Assembly (NCBI GenBank): GCA_025766275.1
Contig: JAFKAC010000177.1
Coordinates: forward strand, 22,876 to 86,875
From: Lactarius indigo
Taxonomy: Eukaryota > Basidiomycota > Agaricomycetes > Russulales > Russulaceae
Direction of reading: 5' to 3'
DNA length: 64,000 nucleotides
The position numbers were made by a program, and so were the translations under genes. Below are positions 9,129 through 17,934 of this stretch, piece by piece; within the stretch, counting starts at the first letter, position 1, and every line of letters begins with the position of its first letter. The notes beneath the pieces are model-generated. The model ran no database searches. It was not told the origin of the DNA and saw only the letters and a list, made by a program, of their open reading frames with translations.

Positions 9129-12100
9129 ACCCGGCGGCCTGGGCTAGAGCATTAAAACTTAGCGTGTACAATAGCAGATTCCGATCTATGCGAATTCCAG
9201 TGCTTTTCAAATCTGCTCACGCAACGGCCGAACGAAACGTGTTGGTAGACTCGGGCGCAACGGACAACTTCATAAGCGCAAACCTTCTGAAACGACTCCA
9301 AATAGCCTGGCTACCCACCGAACGCTCCATCAAAATATGGAACGTAGACGGAACCCACAACCAAGGAGGAGAGATTACATCTTTCACCGACCTCACCATC
9401 AAGACCGGGGGAAAAACCCAAAACCTTCGATTCCTTATCACGGATTTAGGAAACGACGAAGTCATACTAGGATACCCCTGGTTTACGGCCTTTGAACCCA
9501 AGTTCCACTGGCGAGACGCCACACTCGATGAAGAGTTCCAACCAGTGGTTATCACCAGTCTGCATCTGTCCGACGAAGCCATGCCTCTTGAAGCAACTAT
9601 CAAGGCATTGGAGACGTACCAACTGGACGAATCAGCCTGGGAACAGCTACAAAAAGAAGACGAACCTTGTATTCGGCTGCGAAAAACAACAACGGCGTCA
9701 GAATTAGCGCAACAAGAAGCGGCCAAGAAACCCCAGAAAACCTTCGAAGAGATGGTCCCGGAAGAATACCGGAGACATCAGAAAGTTTTCAGTGAGGAAG
9801 CGTCCCAGCGCTTTCCCCCTTCACGCCCATGGGACCACGCCATTGACCTGGTCCCAACCGCCCCTGAAACAATGGATTGCAAAGTATACCCACTCACAAT
9901 CCCGGAAAACGAAAAACTAACAGAATTCGTAACCGAACACCTGGAAAAGAAATACATCCAACCGTCCAAGTCCCCTTACGCATCCCCCTTCTTTTTCATC
10001 AAAAAGAAGGACGGGAAACTACGCCCGGTACAGGACTACCGCCGCCTCAACGAACTAACCATAAAAAATCACTACCCACTCCCCCTAATCCCCGAACTTA
10101 TCGACAAGATCCGAGAAGCAAGGCTTTACTCGAAGCTTGACATCCAGTGGGGATACAATAACGTTCGAATCAAACAGGGAGACGAATGGAAGGCGGCGTT
10201 CAAGACGAACCAGGGGTTGTTCGAACCACGAGTCATGTTTTTTGGCCTCACAAACTCCCCTAGCACCTTCCAAACCATGATGGACACTATCTTTCGGGAG
10301 CTGGTACTGACAGGGGAAGTAATCGTCTACATGGACGATATCCTAATCGCGACCTCGGATAACCGCACCCACCACAGAATGGTATTACACCAAGTCCTCG
10401 ACCTCTGCGACAAACACGACCTATACATCAAACCGGAAAAATGCGTGTTTGAAGTCTATGAAGTGGAATACCTGGGGCTAATCATCGGGCACGGTCAACT
10501 GCGAATGGACCCAGTCAAAGTACAAGGAGTCCGAGAATGGAAGGCGCCAATATCACTCAAAGAAGTACGAGCCTTCCTAGGGTTCTGCAATTTCTACCGA
10601 CGATTTATACGGGGATTCTCTACGATTGCAAGACCCCTCCACGACCTCACGAAGAAAGACGTTCCCTGGGAATGGACGGAAGCCAGACAAAAAGCCTTCG
10701 ACACCATCAAAGAACGAATCAGTTCGGAACCAGTCCTACTATTCCCGAAGCTAGATCAGCCCTTCGAAATCGAAGTCGATGCTTCAAGTTACGCCCTAGG
10801 GGCCGTCTTAAACCAAAAAGGAGAAGACGACAAAATGCATCCGGTCGCATTTTACTCCGAATCCCTGTCAGAAGCCGAACGCAATTACGACATCTACGAT
10901 AGGGAACTACTGGCAATTGTGAAAGCGTTACGCACTTGGCGGACATACCTCATAGGATCCCCCCATTTAATAACGATCCATACAGACCATGCCAACCTGC
11001 AATACTGGAAAGAACCCAGGAAAATCAGCCGACGAGTAGCACGGGAGTTTCAAGAACTGTCGGAATACAACTTTATACTCAAACATATCCCTGGTACTAA
11101 GAATACGCAAGCAGACTCCTTATCGAGAAGGCCGGATTATGATGACGGCACCAATGACAACGATCACGTCACAGTACTCCCGGACGACATATTTCTCAAA
11201 GTTACCCAAACGTCCATGCACGACATGGATATATGGACTCAAATTGCGCAAAATATGGACGAAGCAGCACTCCTTCCGTGGATCGAACCCCACAACCTAA
11301 AGAAACACAATGGGCTGTGGTGGAAGGGCGACGCTCTCGTTGTTGTGGGAAACAACGAACTTAAACGGGGGGTAATCACCTTTTTCCACGATACTCCAAG
11401 CGCAGGACATCCAGGAATTGCGAACACTCTAGAGCTATTACGACGCGATTTCTGGTGGCCCAACATGCGCAAAGACGTGGAAGCCTATGTTAAGGGGTGC
11501 GCAACATGCCAAAGTAACAAAATCAATCATCACCGACAGAAGCCCCACTTATTTCCCATCACCACCGAACCATCGGCCGAACCATTTGAAGTGGTAGCCA
11601 TGGACTTCATAGTTAAACTCCCAATATCAAAAGGGTTTGACTCAATCCTCACCGTCACGGACCACGACTGCTCGAAAGCGGCAATATTCATACCGTGTAA
11701 CGAAACCATAACGTCGGAAGGCGTGGCAAAACTTTACCTCCGACATGTCTATCCCCATTACAGCCTACCCCGAAGGATCATATCCGATCGGGATCCAAGA
11801 TTCGCGTCCATGTTTATGCGACAACTGTGCAAAACGCTGGGAATACAGCAAAACGTATCATCAGCGTATCACCCGCAAACAGACGGACAATCAGAACGAA
11901 CAAACCAATGGTTAGAACAATACTTACGACATTGGTGTAACGTGCAACAAGACAACTGGGTGGAACTTCTACCCATGGCACAATTCGCTCACAATTCCTG
12001 GAGAAATGCCACCACCCGGCATTCCCCCTTCTCTCTCATTATGGGATGGGAACCACGAACCGTGTGGACACCAAAACCATCACACAGTCCCGCGGTGGAT

Positions 12101-12658
12101 CAAAGGTTGGAAGAATTGCAGATACTCCGACAACACGCACAAGATAGCATCAAACACGCGCAACACCTCATGACCCAATGTGGAAAAACAGGGTTCACAC
12201 CTTATCAGCAAGGGGACCAAGTATGGTTAGAAGGGACCAATCTCCGTACCTTCTACCCCACAAGCAAATTAGCCCCGAAGCGGTACGGACCCTTTAACAT
12301 CGTCAAGGTCCTATCAGACGTTTCATACGAATTGGAACTTCCGGCATCATGGAAAATACACCCAGTATTCCATGCGAACCTTCTGACGCCATACAAGGAA
12401 ACGGAGATGCATGGCGTAAACTATACCCGACCTCCGCCGGACCTTATCGATGGAGAAGAGGAGTATGAAGTGGAGCGGATCGAAGACGCCCAGGAACGAG
12501 GAAGAGGGCGCAAACTCCACTACCTAGTAAAGTGGAAAGGGTTCCCACCAAGCGATAACACATGGGAACCCGCAACGAACATGACCCACGCCACAGACGT
12601 CATCAAAGACTTCTATCAACGATATCCGACCGCCAAAGGGGCTGGACGAACGATATAA
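9113..12658 (+). CDS. Pol of element A (-1 frame): protease, RT, RNase H, integrase, chromodomain
   Basis: Enzymatic polyprotein of about 1,180 residues, reached by a -1 shift from gag near TTTT at 9113-9116. Counting from codon 9125: aspartic protease VDSGATDNF (about 41-49); RT with LRPVQDYRRLN and the YMDD catalytic box (402-405); RNase H with EVDASSYALGAVL (Asp 552); integrase with its HHCC zinc finger, catalytic MDF and SDRDPRF blocks and SAYHPQTDGQSERTNQ; GPF module; and chromodomain with YLVKWKGFPPSDNTWEP near the C-terminus. Compared with copy B, A carries RT LDIQWGYNN (B has LDIRW) and integrase HYSLP (B has HYGLP), so some A-specific changes may be harmful. No ATG sits at the frame start. 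Confidence 0.92.
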   Translation, partial: FSERLNPAAWARALKLSVYNSRFRSMRIPVLFKSAHATAERNVLVDSGATDNFISANLLKRLQIAWLPTERSIKIWNVDGTHNQGGEITSFTDLTIKTGGKTQNLRFLITDLGNDEVILGYPWFTAFEPKFHWRDATLDEEFQPVVITSLHLSDEAMPLEATIKALETYQLDESAWEQLQKEDEPCIRLRKTTTASELAQQEAAKKPQKTFEEMVPEEYRRHQKVFSEEASQRFPPSRPWDHAIDLVPTAPETMDCKVYPLTIPENEKLTEFVTEHLEKKYIQPSKSPYASPFFFIKKKDGKLRPVQDYRRLNELTIKNHYPLPLIPELIDKIREARLYSKLDIQWGYNNVRIKQGDEWKAAFKTNQGLFEPRVMFFGLTNSPSTFQTMMDTIFRELVLTGEVIVYMDDILIATSDNRTHHRMVLHQVLDLCDKHDLYIKPEKCVFEVYEVEYLGLIIGHGQLRMDPVKVQGVREWKAPISLKEVRAFLGFCNFYRRFIRGFSTIARPLHDLTKKDVPWEWTEARQKAFDTIKERISSEPVLLFPKLDQPFEIEVDASSYALGAVLNQKGEDDKMHPVAFYSESLSEAERNYDIYDRELLAIVKALRTWRTYLIGSPHLITIHTDHANLQYWKEPRKISRRVAREFQELSEYNFILKHIPGTKNTQADSLSRRPDYDDGTNDNDHVTVLPDDIFLKVTQTSMHDMDIWTQIAQNMDEAALLPWIEPHNLKKHNGLWWKGDALVVVGNNELKRGVITFFHDTPSAGHPGIANTLELLRRDFWWPNMRKDVEAYVKGCATCQSNKINHHRQKPHLFPITTEPSAEPFEVVAMDFIVKLPISKGFDSILTVTDHDCSKAAIFIPCNETITSEGVAKLYLRHVYPHYSLPRRIISDRDPRFASMFMRQLCKTLGIQQNVSSAYHPQTDGQSERTNQWLEQYLRHWCNVQQDNWVELLPMAQFAHNSWRNATTRHSPFSLIMGWEPRTVWTPKPSHSPAVDQRLEELQILRQHAQDSIKHAQHLMTQCGKTGFTPYQQGDQVWLEGTNLRTFYPTSKLAPKRYGPFNIVKVLSDVSYELELPASWKIHPVFHANLLTPYKETEMHGVNYTRPPPDLIDGEEEYEVERIEDAQERGRGRKLHYLVKWKGFPPSDNTWEPATNMTHATDVIKDFYQRYPTAKGAGRTI

Positions 12659-12700
12659 GAACACCCCTCATCCACAAGTCCCGCATTTCCCAACGCAACA

Positions 12701-14149
12701 ATGACCGACACTCCAGTATCCGACACCACTCTTGTCAACATCCTCAGCAACCCCCAACTCGAAGTCACCCTCGAACGAGGGATTGTCACCCTCGATCTCA
12801 CCGACATTCCCCGTCTATCACCACCACCGTCTCCCCAACACGCTACCGTTGCCACCCCCATCCTTATCGAACGAGAACCCGGGGAACTCACCCCGTCAAC
12901 ACCGGAGGAAGGGCAATACTCCCCAACACCACCTCCTCAGCAACAGTCGACTCCTCCACCCGAACCACAACCTCAATCTCCACCATCTTCCCCATCGTCC
13001 ACACCACCTCCGCCTCTAGAACCGTTTACCCCGGTCCGCGTCCACACCCCTATTGACTACGACCGACCCAACTCCCCTCCTAACGACACAGACGACCCAG
13101 GCGCCCCATTCTTCCCAAACCTCCCTGGTACCCCCAAGTACTACCCGTTACAGATCCCGCTACCAGACGGTGGATCTAACCCAGCGAAGTATATCTACTA
13201 TCGCAAGGGATTCACCGAAGTAGTGGGGACAATGGGTATGGGACAACCTCACTATGGTGAGGAGGTTTACCTCTCGTCACTACGGCCGAACGTCTCGGCG
13301 CCCCCCTTTACAGCGGAGCAGCTACAGTTCTTTGACCCTCACGACATCCGCGCCTGCGCTCTGGATGAGACACTTATAGAGCTCAATTCACCTCGTCTTA
13401 CGGCCGAGATCACTAGGCTAAGGACGGGACTCTTGGCACTTAAAGAACTCGACGAGAAGTATGAAAAGCTGGAGGAGGACACGCGCAAACTGCGAGCGGA
13501 GCGGCTCATGGTCGACCTAATGCTCGCCAGTACCAAGAGACGCCTTCAGTACGCGGGGGCACTGACTACCATCGGCAACGAATATGCGCATATGACGACC
13601 CTACCAGCCCCACTCCGCCATTCCCGTTATGCCATTCCATTTTCCCCACGACATGGAGGACCATTAGAGTTCCCCCGTCTCGCCGACAAACCCCACCGCC
13701 GACGCTGCTATCATTGTAACAGCCCCCATCACATTGTACGCGACTGCCCCACCAGACCACGACCTGCCTGTCGACATTGCCAAAGCCAGGAGCACCAATC
13801 CTATCGATGCATATTCCGTCGTGCCGGTATGGTCGAAGAAGTGATCACAACCCATCAGGCAGACGAACGCATACAGCAGACAATAGCTGCGGAAGCCACC
13901 ACTTCCTTTACCGTCCCCGAACCACCAACGATCGCGGCTCAAACCCAAGGAAGGTGGTGTGGGCGGTGCTTCCGCACTGATGCCAATCACGACGAGATTA
14001 GGTGCCCACAGTACGAAATGTGTCGCAAATGCGGCAAACGCGGGCCTTTCCTCTTCCTCAAAACACATTACTGTCGACTCGACGTTTCTCCGTGGCCGGA
14101 GAATGACCTCGATGCTGACATCTACGACCTCATGGACCCGGAGTCCTGA
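12701..14149 (+). CDS. Third ORF of element A: Pro-rich, coiled coil, zinc knuckles
   Basis: 482 residues from ATG 12701 (ACAATGACC context), 42 nt after the pol stop and ending 34 nt before the 3' LTR. Layout: a Pro/Ser-rich N-terminus (about 45-125); a middle region with PNVSAPPFTAEQLQFFDPHD; a charged helical stretch likely to form a coiled coil (about 228-295); then a Cys/His-rich C-terminus with two canonical CX2CX4HX4C knuckles (336-349 and about 357-370) and two variant ones (about 420-460). No signal peptide or membrane segment, so it is not env-like. The middle is related to the third ORF of element C. It is intact in copy B too. Function is unknown; RNA or DNA binding is a guess from the knuckles. 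Confidence 0.8.
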   Translation: MTDTPVSDTTLVNILSNPQLEVTLERGIVTLDLTDIPRLSPPPSPQHATVATPILIEREPGELTPSTPEEGQYSPTPPPQQQSTPPPEPQPQSPPSSPSSTPPPPLEPFTPVRVHTPIDYDRPNSPPNDTDDPGAPFFPNLPGTPKYYPLQIPLPDGGSNPAKYIYYRKGFTEVVGTMGMGQPHYGEEVYLSSLRPNVSAPPFTAEQLQFFDPHDIRACALDETLIELNSPRLTAEITRLRTGLLALKELDEKYEKLEEDTRKLRAERLMVDLMLASTKRRLQYAGALTTIGNEYAHMTTLPAPLRHSRYAIPFSPRHGGPLEFPRLADKPHRRRCYHCNSPHHIVRDCPTRPRPACRHCQSQEHQSYRCIFRRAGMVEEVITTHQADERIQQTIAAEATTSFTVPEPPTIAAQTQGRWCGRCFRTDANHDEIRCPQYEMCRKCGKRGPFLFLKTHYCRLDVSPWPENDLDADIYDLMDPES

Positions 14150-14170
14150 AGCTGAGGCATCTTCAGACCA

Positions 14171-14183
14171 AGACGGGGGGTAA
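14171..14183 (+). promoter_or_regulatory. Polypurine tract of element A
   Basis: AGACGGGGGGTAA directly before the 3' LTR start TGTTACG. Its position and purine content fit the plus-strand DNA primer. The same sequence precedes the 3' LTR of copy B. Confidence 0.75.
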
Positions 14184-14753
14184 TGTTACGATTCTCTTGG
14201 ACTCGTCTCTTTCCTTACTACTATTCCCCCTTCCCACACGATACGAGCCCTGTACGATTACGCGGACATTACAATTATTCGGTCTCCATCACGTGACCTG
14301 CTTATCGATGTTATCTTCCGATAAAGCTTGACATGTGCTAGTTTCCGACCTGTTCCCTCTCACGCGAGATCCCGCATGATTCTCCTTTATTCTTGATACA
14401 GCCTTGCTTTGTTCCCTATGTGTCCCTTCCTTTATTCCTCGAGTTGGCGATGGCGCCATCTGTTTGTAACGACCATACAGTGCGATCTCTATTTAATCCT
14501 AGTCATACCTAGCTTGTACGGTAGACTAGACTTCTTGTGTAATACTACACTCGTCTACGTGGAGTCTCCTTGTTCCCCGACCCTTGTCTTCGCTAGGCCT
14601 TCGAGTCTTAGCCCTCCTCTACAGTCCAAGTGACGTGCGTCCTTGTGACTCTTGTGCATCATTCTTACTGAAGTCGAGCCTTTGAGCTTTGACTACCGAG
14701 TGACAGACTGACTTAGTACAGGTCGTATCCAACGCCCCTGTAGTGGCGTTACA
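14184..14753 (+). repeat. 3' LTR of element A
   Basis: 570 bp, aligned end to end with 6855-7424. About seven differences, six of them transitions, for example CpG changes near 14293 and 14376. Confidence 0.95.
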
Positions 14754-14758
14754 CCACC

Positions 14759-15140
14759 CTTCAATTGAGGTCCCCTTTGCAGCAGGATCACTGGCCCTAA
14801 GGTAGGGTATGAAAGTCCACTGACTCCACATTTGTGGCTTCAAATACCGAGGCTAGATGCCCGGCGGCACCTAACTCCACAAAGATCATTTTCACTCGCG
14901 CACCCCCCACCCCCGCTCATCCCGCCGCATTGCACGATGGGGTGACCGGCCCTATTGCCGATTCTGGCCCAGCTTAGGCCCCGCCAGACAAACCTGCGGC
15001 AGGTGGGCGGGGGTGGGCTGCAGGCACTTACTTGCATCACCAGCCCTGCCCCCGCTCCTGCAGCCATAGCTGAGGTGATGCACCCCCCCTGCCACCCCTT
15101 GGCTGATTTCAGTGGGCTGCGTGGGGTGCGGGGGAAGCAA
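14759..15140. other. Spacer, no gene recognised
   Basis: GC-rich sequence between element A and the minisatellite. Open frames on both strands here are low-complexity (Pro/Arg or Gly/Ala) and show no domain. Confidence 0.4.
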
Positions 15141-15600
15141 GCGCGGCACCAGGGTCGGCACCGGCTACTTGTCCCCCCCGCCTCCGCCCTGGTAGGGCAG
15201 GTGGTGGTGGGTGTGGGTGGTTGGGGTGGGGGGGGTGGCAGGCGCGGCACCAGCTGCTTGCCCCCCCCCCCACCCCTGTGCCAGCGGGGCGGGGTGAAGG
15301 GGGCAGGCGCGGCACCAGGGTCGGCGCCAGCTGCCTGCCCTCCTTCCTGTGCCAGCGGGGTAGGGCGGGGGGGGGAGGGGGGGGAGGGGGCAGGCACGGC
15401 ACCAGGGTCGGCACCAGCTGCCTGCCCTCCTTCCTGTGCCAGCGGGATAGGGTGGGGGGGGGAGGGGGCAGGCGCGGCACCAGGGTCGGCACCAGCTGCC
15501 TGCCCTCCTTCCTGTGCCGGCGGGGTAGGGCGGGGGGGGGGGCAGGCGCGGCACCAGGGTCGGCACCAGCTGCTTGCCCTCCCCAGGAGGCGCAGTAGGT
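15141..15600. repeat. G-rich minisatellite, about 80-bp units
   Basis: The motif GGCGCGGCACCAG recurs at about 15141, 15241, 15306, 15393, 15473 and 15545, each time followed by a block with CTGCCTGCCCTCCTTCCTGTG and a long G run. Units vary mainly in the length of the G run. Long Pro-rich and Gly-rich open frames across it are repeat artefacts. Confidence 0.85.
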
Positions 15601-15607
15601 GGGGGAG

Positions 15608-15690
15608 AAGGAAGGGGGGTTCGGAAGTGGCCGAGCAAGTTGATATATCGCGCCACTCCGCTCCCACCCTAAGTAGCACGTGCCCACAGG
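15608..15690 (+). repeat. Diverged relative of one arm of the 3260-3540 hairpin
   Basis: TTCGGAAGTGGCCGAGCAAG, then ATATCGCGCCACTCC, then AGCACGTGCC, match in order and spacing the inner part of hairpin arm 3310-3377 (TTCGGGAGTGCCCGAACATG, ATATAGTGCGCTACTCC, GCACGTG). No matching inverted arm is seen nearby, so this is a relic. Confidence 0.55.
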
Positions 15691-15840
15691 GCCAGGGGGC
15701 GCCTTCGTGCCTTCTTCTGTCACACCGCGGTGACCGGTCCGCGGAGCTGATTGCTGACCAAGTCGAGCACGGCGGTTCCCACCCTGGGGTTGGGGCGTTT
15801 GGTGGCGCAGACTTGGCGCCAAGATTTATCGGGTAAGAGC

Positions 15841-16554
15841 TACTATCGTTCCCACACCTCTGCAAAAAAACGGTAATCTTTTTTTGTAGCTTCAACAACA
15901 CATCGTAGCTACTTCATTCTGTACATAGTAATAGATATGTTTATATCCCACCAGAATCATATTTTTATTTATTTGTTTCTGAATCCGTTCAATGTGGAGC
16001 AATGAGTACCACCTCTGCAGCTTTTGGTCACACTTTGTCACTGTGGCGGCAGACTAGCGGCAGGCGGAGTGGTTGGCATTTGGCAAAAGTGGCGATGCGA
16101 GTCAGTCCGAGCCTGCCATGAAAGTTCCCTGTGCCAAAGGTGCCGTTTTGTGCCTAAAGAGGAGTTCCAATTGCTTGCCGAATTGGGTCATGTTTTGTCA
16201 CCTTTCCATGGGCTTCGGTGAGCTTTTTGTCTCCAGCTTGATCGCCTCCGTCTGTTGACTCCAAAATTTGTAGAGTCACTGTAGTAATGGATAGTAACAT
16301 CACAGTGAGGCGAGGTCCCGTAGGAATGTCGGGATCGGTCAGATCTGGGGGGGTAGGGATGCTTTTGAGACCACCCCATTACCTTTGTCGATTTTTAATG
16401 ACCACGATTTTTCTCTGATCCTCAGTATACTGTGTGATCTTGTATCTACATATGTTAGAGAATATAGTGTATTTTGTTTGGGGAGAAAGGAAACTGGGAA
16501 AGTACTGATCTACTATGATCTTTCAGAATTTGCAGAGGTGTGGGAACGATAGTA
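15841..16554. mobile_element. Non-autonomous TIR element (MITE-like), TA-flanked
   Basis: 15840-15866 and 16529-16555 form a perfect 27-bp inverted repeat. If the TA at each outer edge is taken as the target duplication, the TIR begins CTATCGTTCCCACACC and the element is about 710 bp. A TA duplication is the habit of Tc1/mariner-type transposons. The inside has no transposase and no credible ORF; it is AT-rich near both ends. Superfamily assignment is tentative. Confidence 0.7.
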
Positions 16555-16612
16555 GTCTACAGCTGGACACTTTACTCCGCCGCCAACCGAATGCCCTTTT
16601 CTGCCACATTTG

Positions 16613-17751
16613 GATGGGCGTTTTGACGGGTCGGGCTATCCACAACTGGTGCAGCATGTAAAATCGGGTGTACAATTGCCCCCCGTCTCGCCGAGGACGG
16701 CTTCGATGTTGCAGTCAACGACGTATCAGGTACCCTGGGATTGGATGGGCTTGTCAAAGAGATTGAGGGCAAAGGGCGGCGCTCACTTGGCGTCCCCGCG
16801 GGTGTCTCTCTGGAACCAGAAGTGGAGAAGATGGTTCAGACAGCCATGCAAGCCTCGGCGTGATAAGTTGGTGGTGCTGTAGCGGCGATTGGCGTTCTGG
16901 CACTCACACTTTCAATAGATGGTGGCAAATGCGGGAATAATTACCATTGAGTCATTTCTGAACGGTATGTTTTTAGAGAAGGCACTAGCCTTGCATTACT
17001 AACTAGGGGCGTCAGCAGTTACCGTTGAGAGCTTCGACCGGTTGATGGCGGTCAATGCTCGTGGCACAACGCTGTGCTACAAGCACGCCGGGAGGCAAAT
17101 GATCGCACAAGGCTGCTGTGGGCGTATCACTGGTACCCACCACCCAGTCAGCTTCAATTCTAAAATTTTCACATTGACCCGCGGTTACACCAGGGGCGGC
17201 TTCGTTATCGGGAAAACAGGGTCGTTTCTTCCCCCCTATGCGCTGTAGCGGGACGGAGTTCTAATACGAACGCAGCCCCAGGCATCATCCTGGCGTACAG
17301 TGCAACCAAGTTTGCTGCTTGCAGCCTCACGCAAGCGGCTGGCACATCTTTTTTTACCGAACTAGGTGCTTCGCTCTCATTGGCTGGCGCTGGGGGGTGT
17401 CTACAGCCCGGGAGTTTGGCAAGTACAGGATCGCCGCGAATGCGTATTCTCCCGGACTAATGGGCACCTCTATGAGCCAGTTTCTTCTCTTGTTTGAGCG
17501 CTGCTTCTCACCCTCCAATAGTTCATCCGCTGAGAGCCACCGGTGGGACTAGCCCGATACCGCTTGATGCCAGTGAGCACACCCTTGACCTGCGCAATGA
17601 ACTTTAATGTGAGCGAGGTTTTAGGCCACTGCGAGTGCACCGGTTCGGCGCCTTGGAACACCAGAGGACACGGCCGGCCTCGTGTCTTGCTTTGCCTCGG
17701 ATGGCGCTAGCTTTATCACCGGTGCGCAAATATCTGAGGCACGAAACCATT
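16613..17751 (+). pseudogene. Short-chain dehydrogenase/reductase pseudogene
   Basis: Pieces in the order of an SDR, in changing frames: a Rossmann start with RLAEDGFDVAVNDVSG near 16690-16730; VEKMVQTAMQ near 16830; an NAG-like segment with IITIESFLN near 16935; FDRLMAVNARGTTLCYKHAG near 17040-17090; the YxxxK catalytic block as AYSATKFA near 17300; and a C-terminal GASFITGAQISEA ending in a stop at about 17751. Many frameshifts and one internal stop prevent a protein. SDRs are NAD(P)-dependent oxidoreductases; the substrate cannot be told. Introns appear to be retained, so it decayed in place. Confidence 0.75.
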
Positions 17752-17934
17752 AATTAGCGCTACCTGTCGCTGCCGTGCTATATGAGGGCCAATGCGTACG
17801 CTCCGTTTCTTTCAGGCCCCATACTGGCTCCCATAGCCATTCTGATCTGACGTCACAATAGGTCTCGCTGCGTGGAGGTCGCTACTTTGATTAAATACAG
17901 CGGAGAAACGGAAGGATGCGGTGGAGGATTTATA

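Larger units (their letters stand above)
6850..14758 (+). mobile_element. Complete Ty3/Gypsy chromovirus, element A, with TSD CCACC
   Basis: The 5-bp target duplication CCACC lies at 6850-6854 and 14754-14758. Between them are two 570-bp LTRs (6855-7424 and 14184-14753, TG...CA) that differ at about seven positions, mostly transitions. The internal region holds a self-priming PBS, gag, pol in the -1 frame, a third ORF and a polypurine tract. All reading frames are open. Integrase after RNase H plus a C-terminal chromodomain place it among chromoviruses of the Tf1/sushi type. Confidence 0.95.

Noticed and set aside
12701..14149. Third ORF as an envelope gene
   Set aside because: It lies in the env position but has no signal peptide, membrane helix or cleavage site; it has zinc knuckles and a coiled coil.
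14840..15901. 353-codon minus-strand and 293-codon plus-strand frames
   Set aside because: Both cover the G-rich minisatellite and consist of Pro/Ala/Gly repeats without domains.
15840..16555. 8-bp hAT-type target duplication around the TIR element
   Set aside because: The outer 8-bp flanks do not match; only TA is shared.
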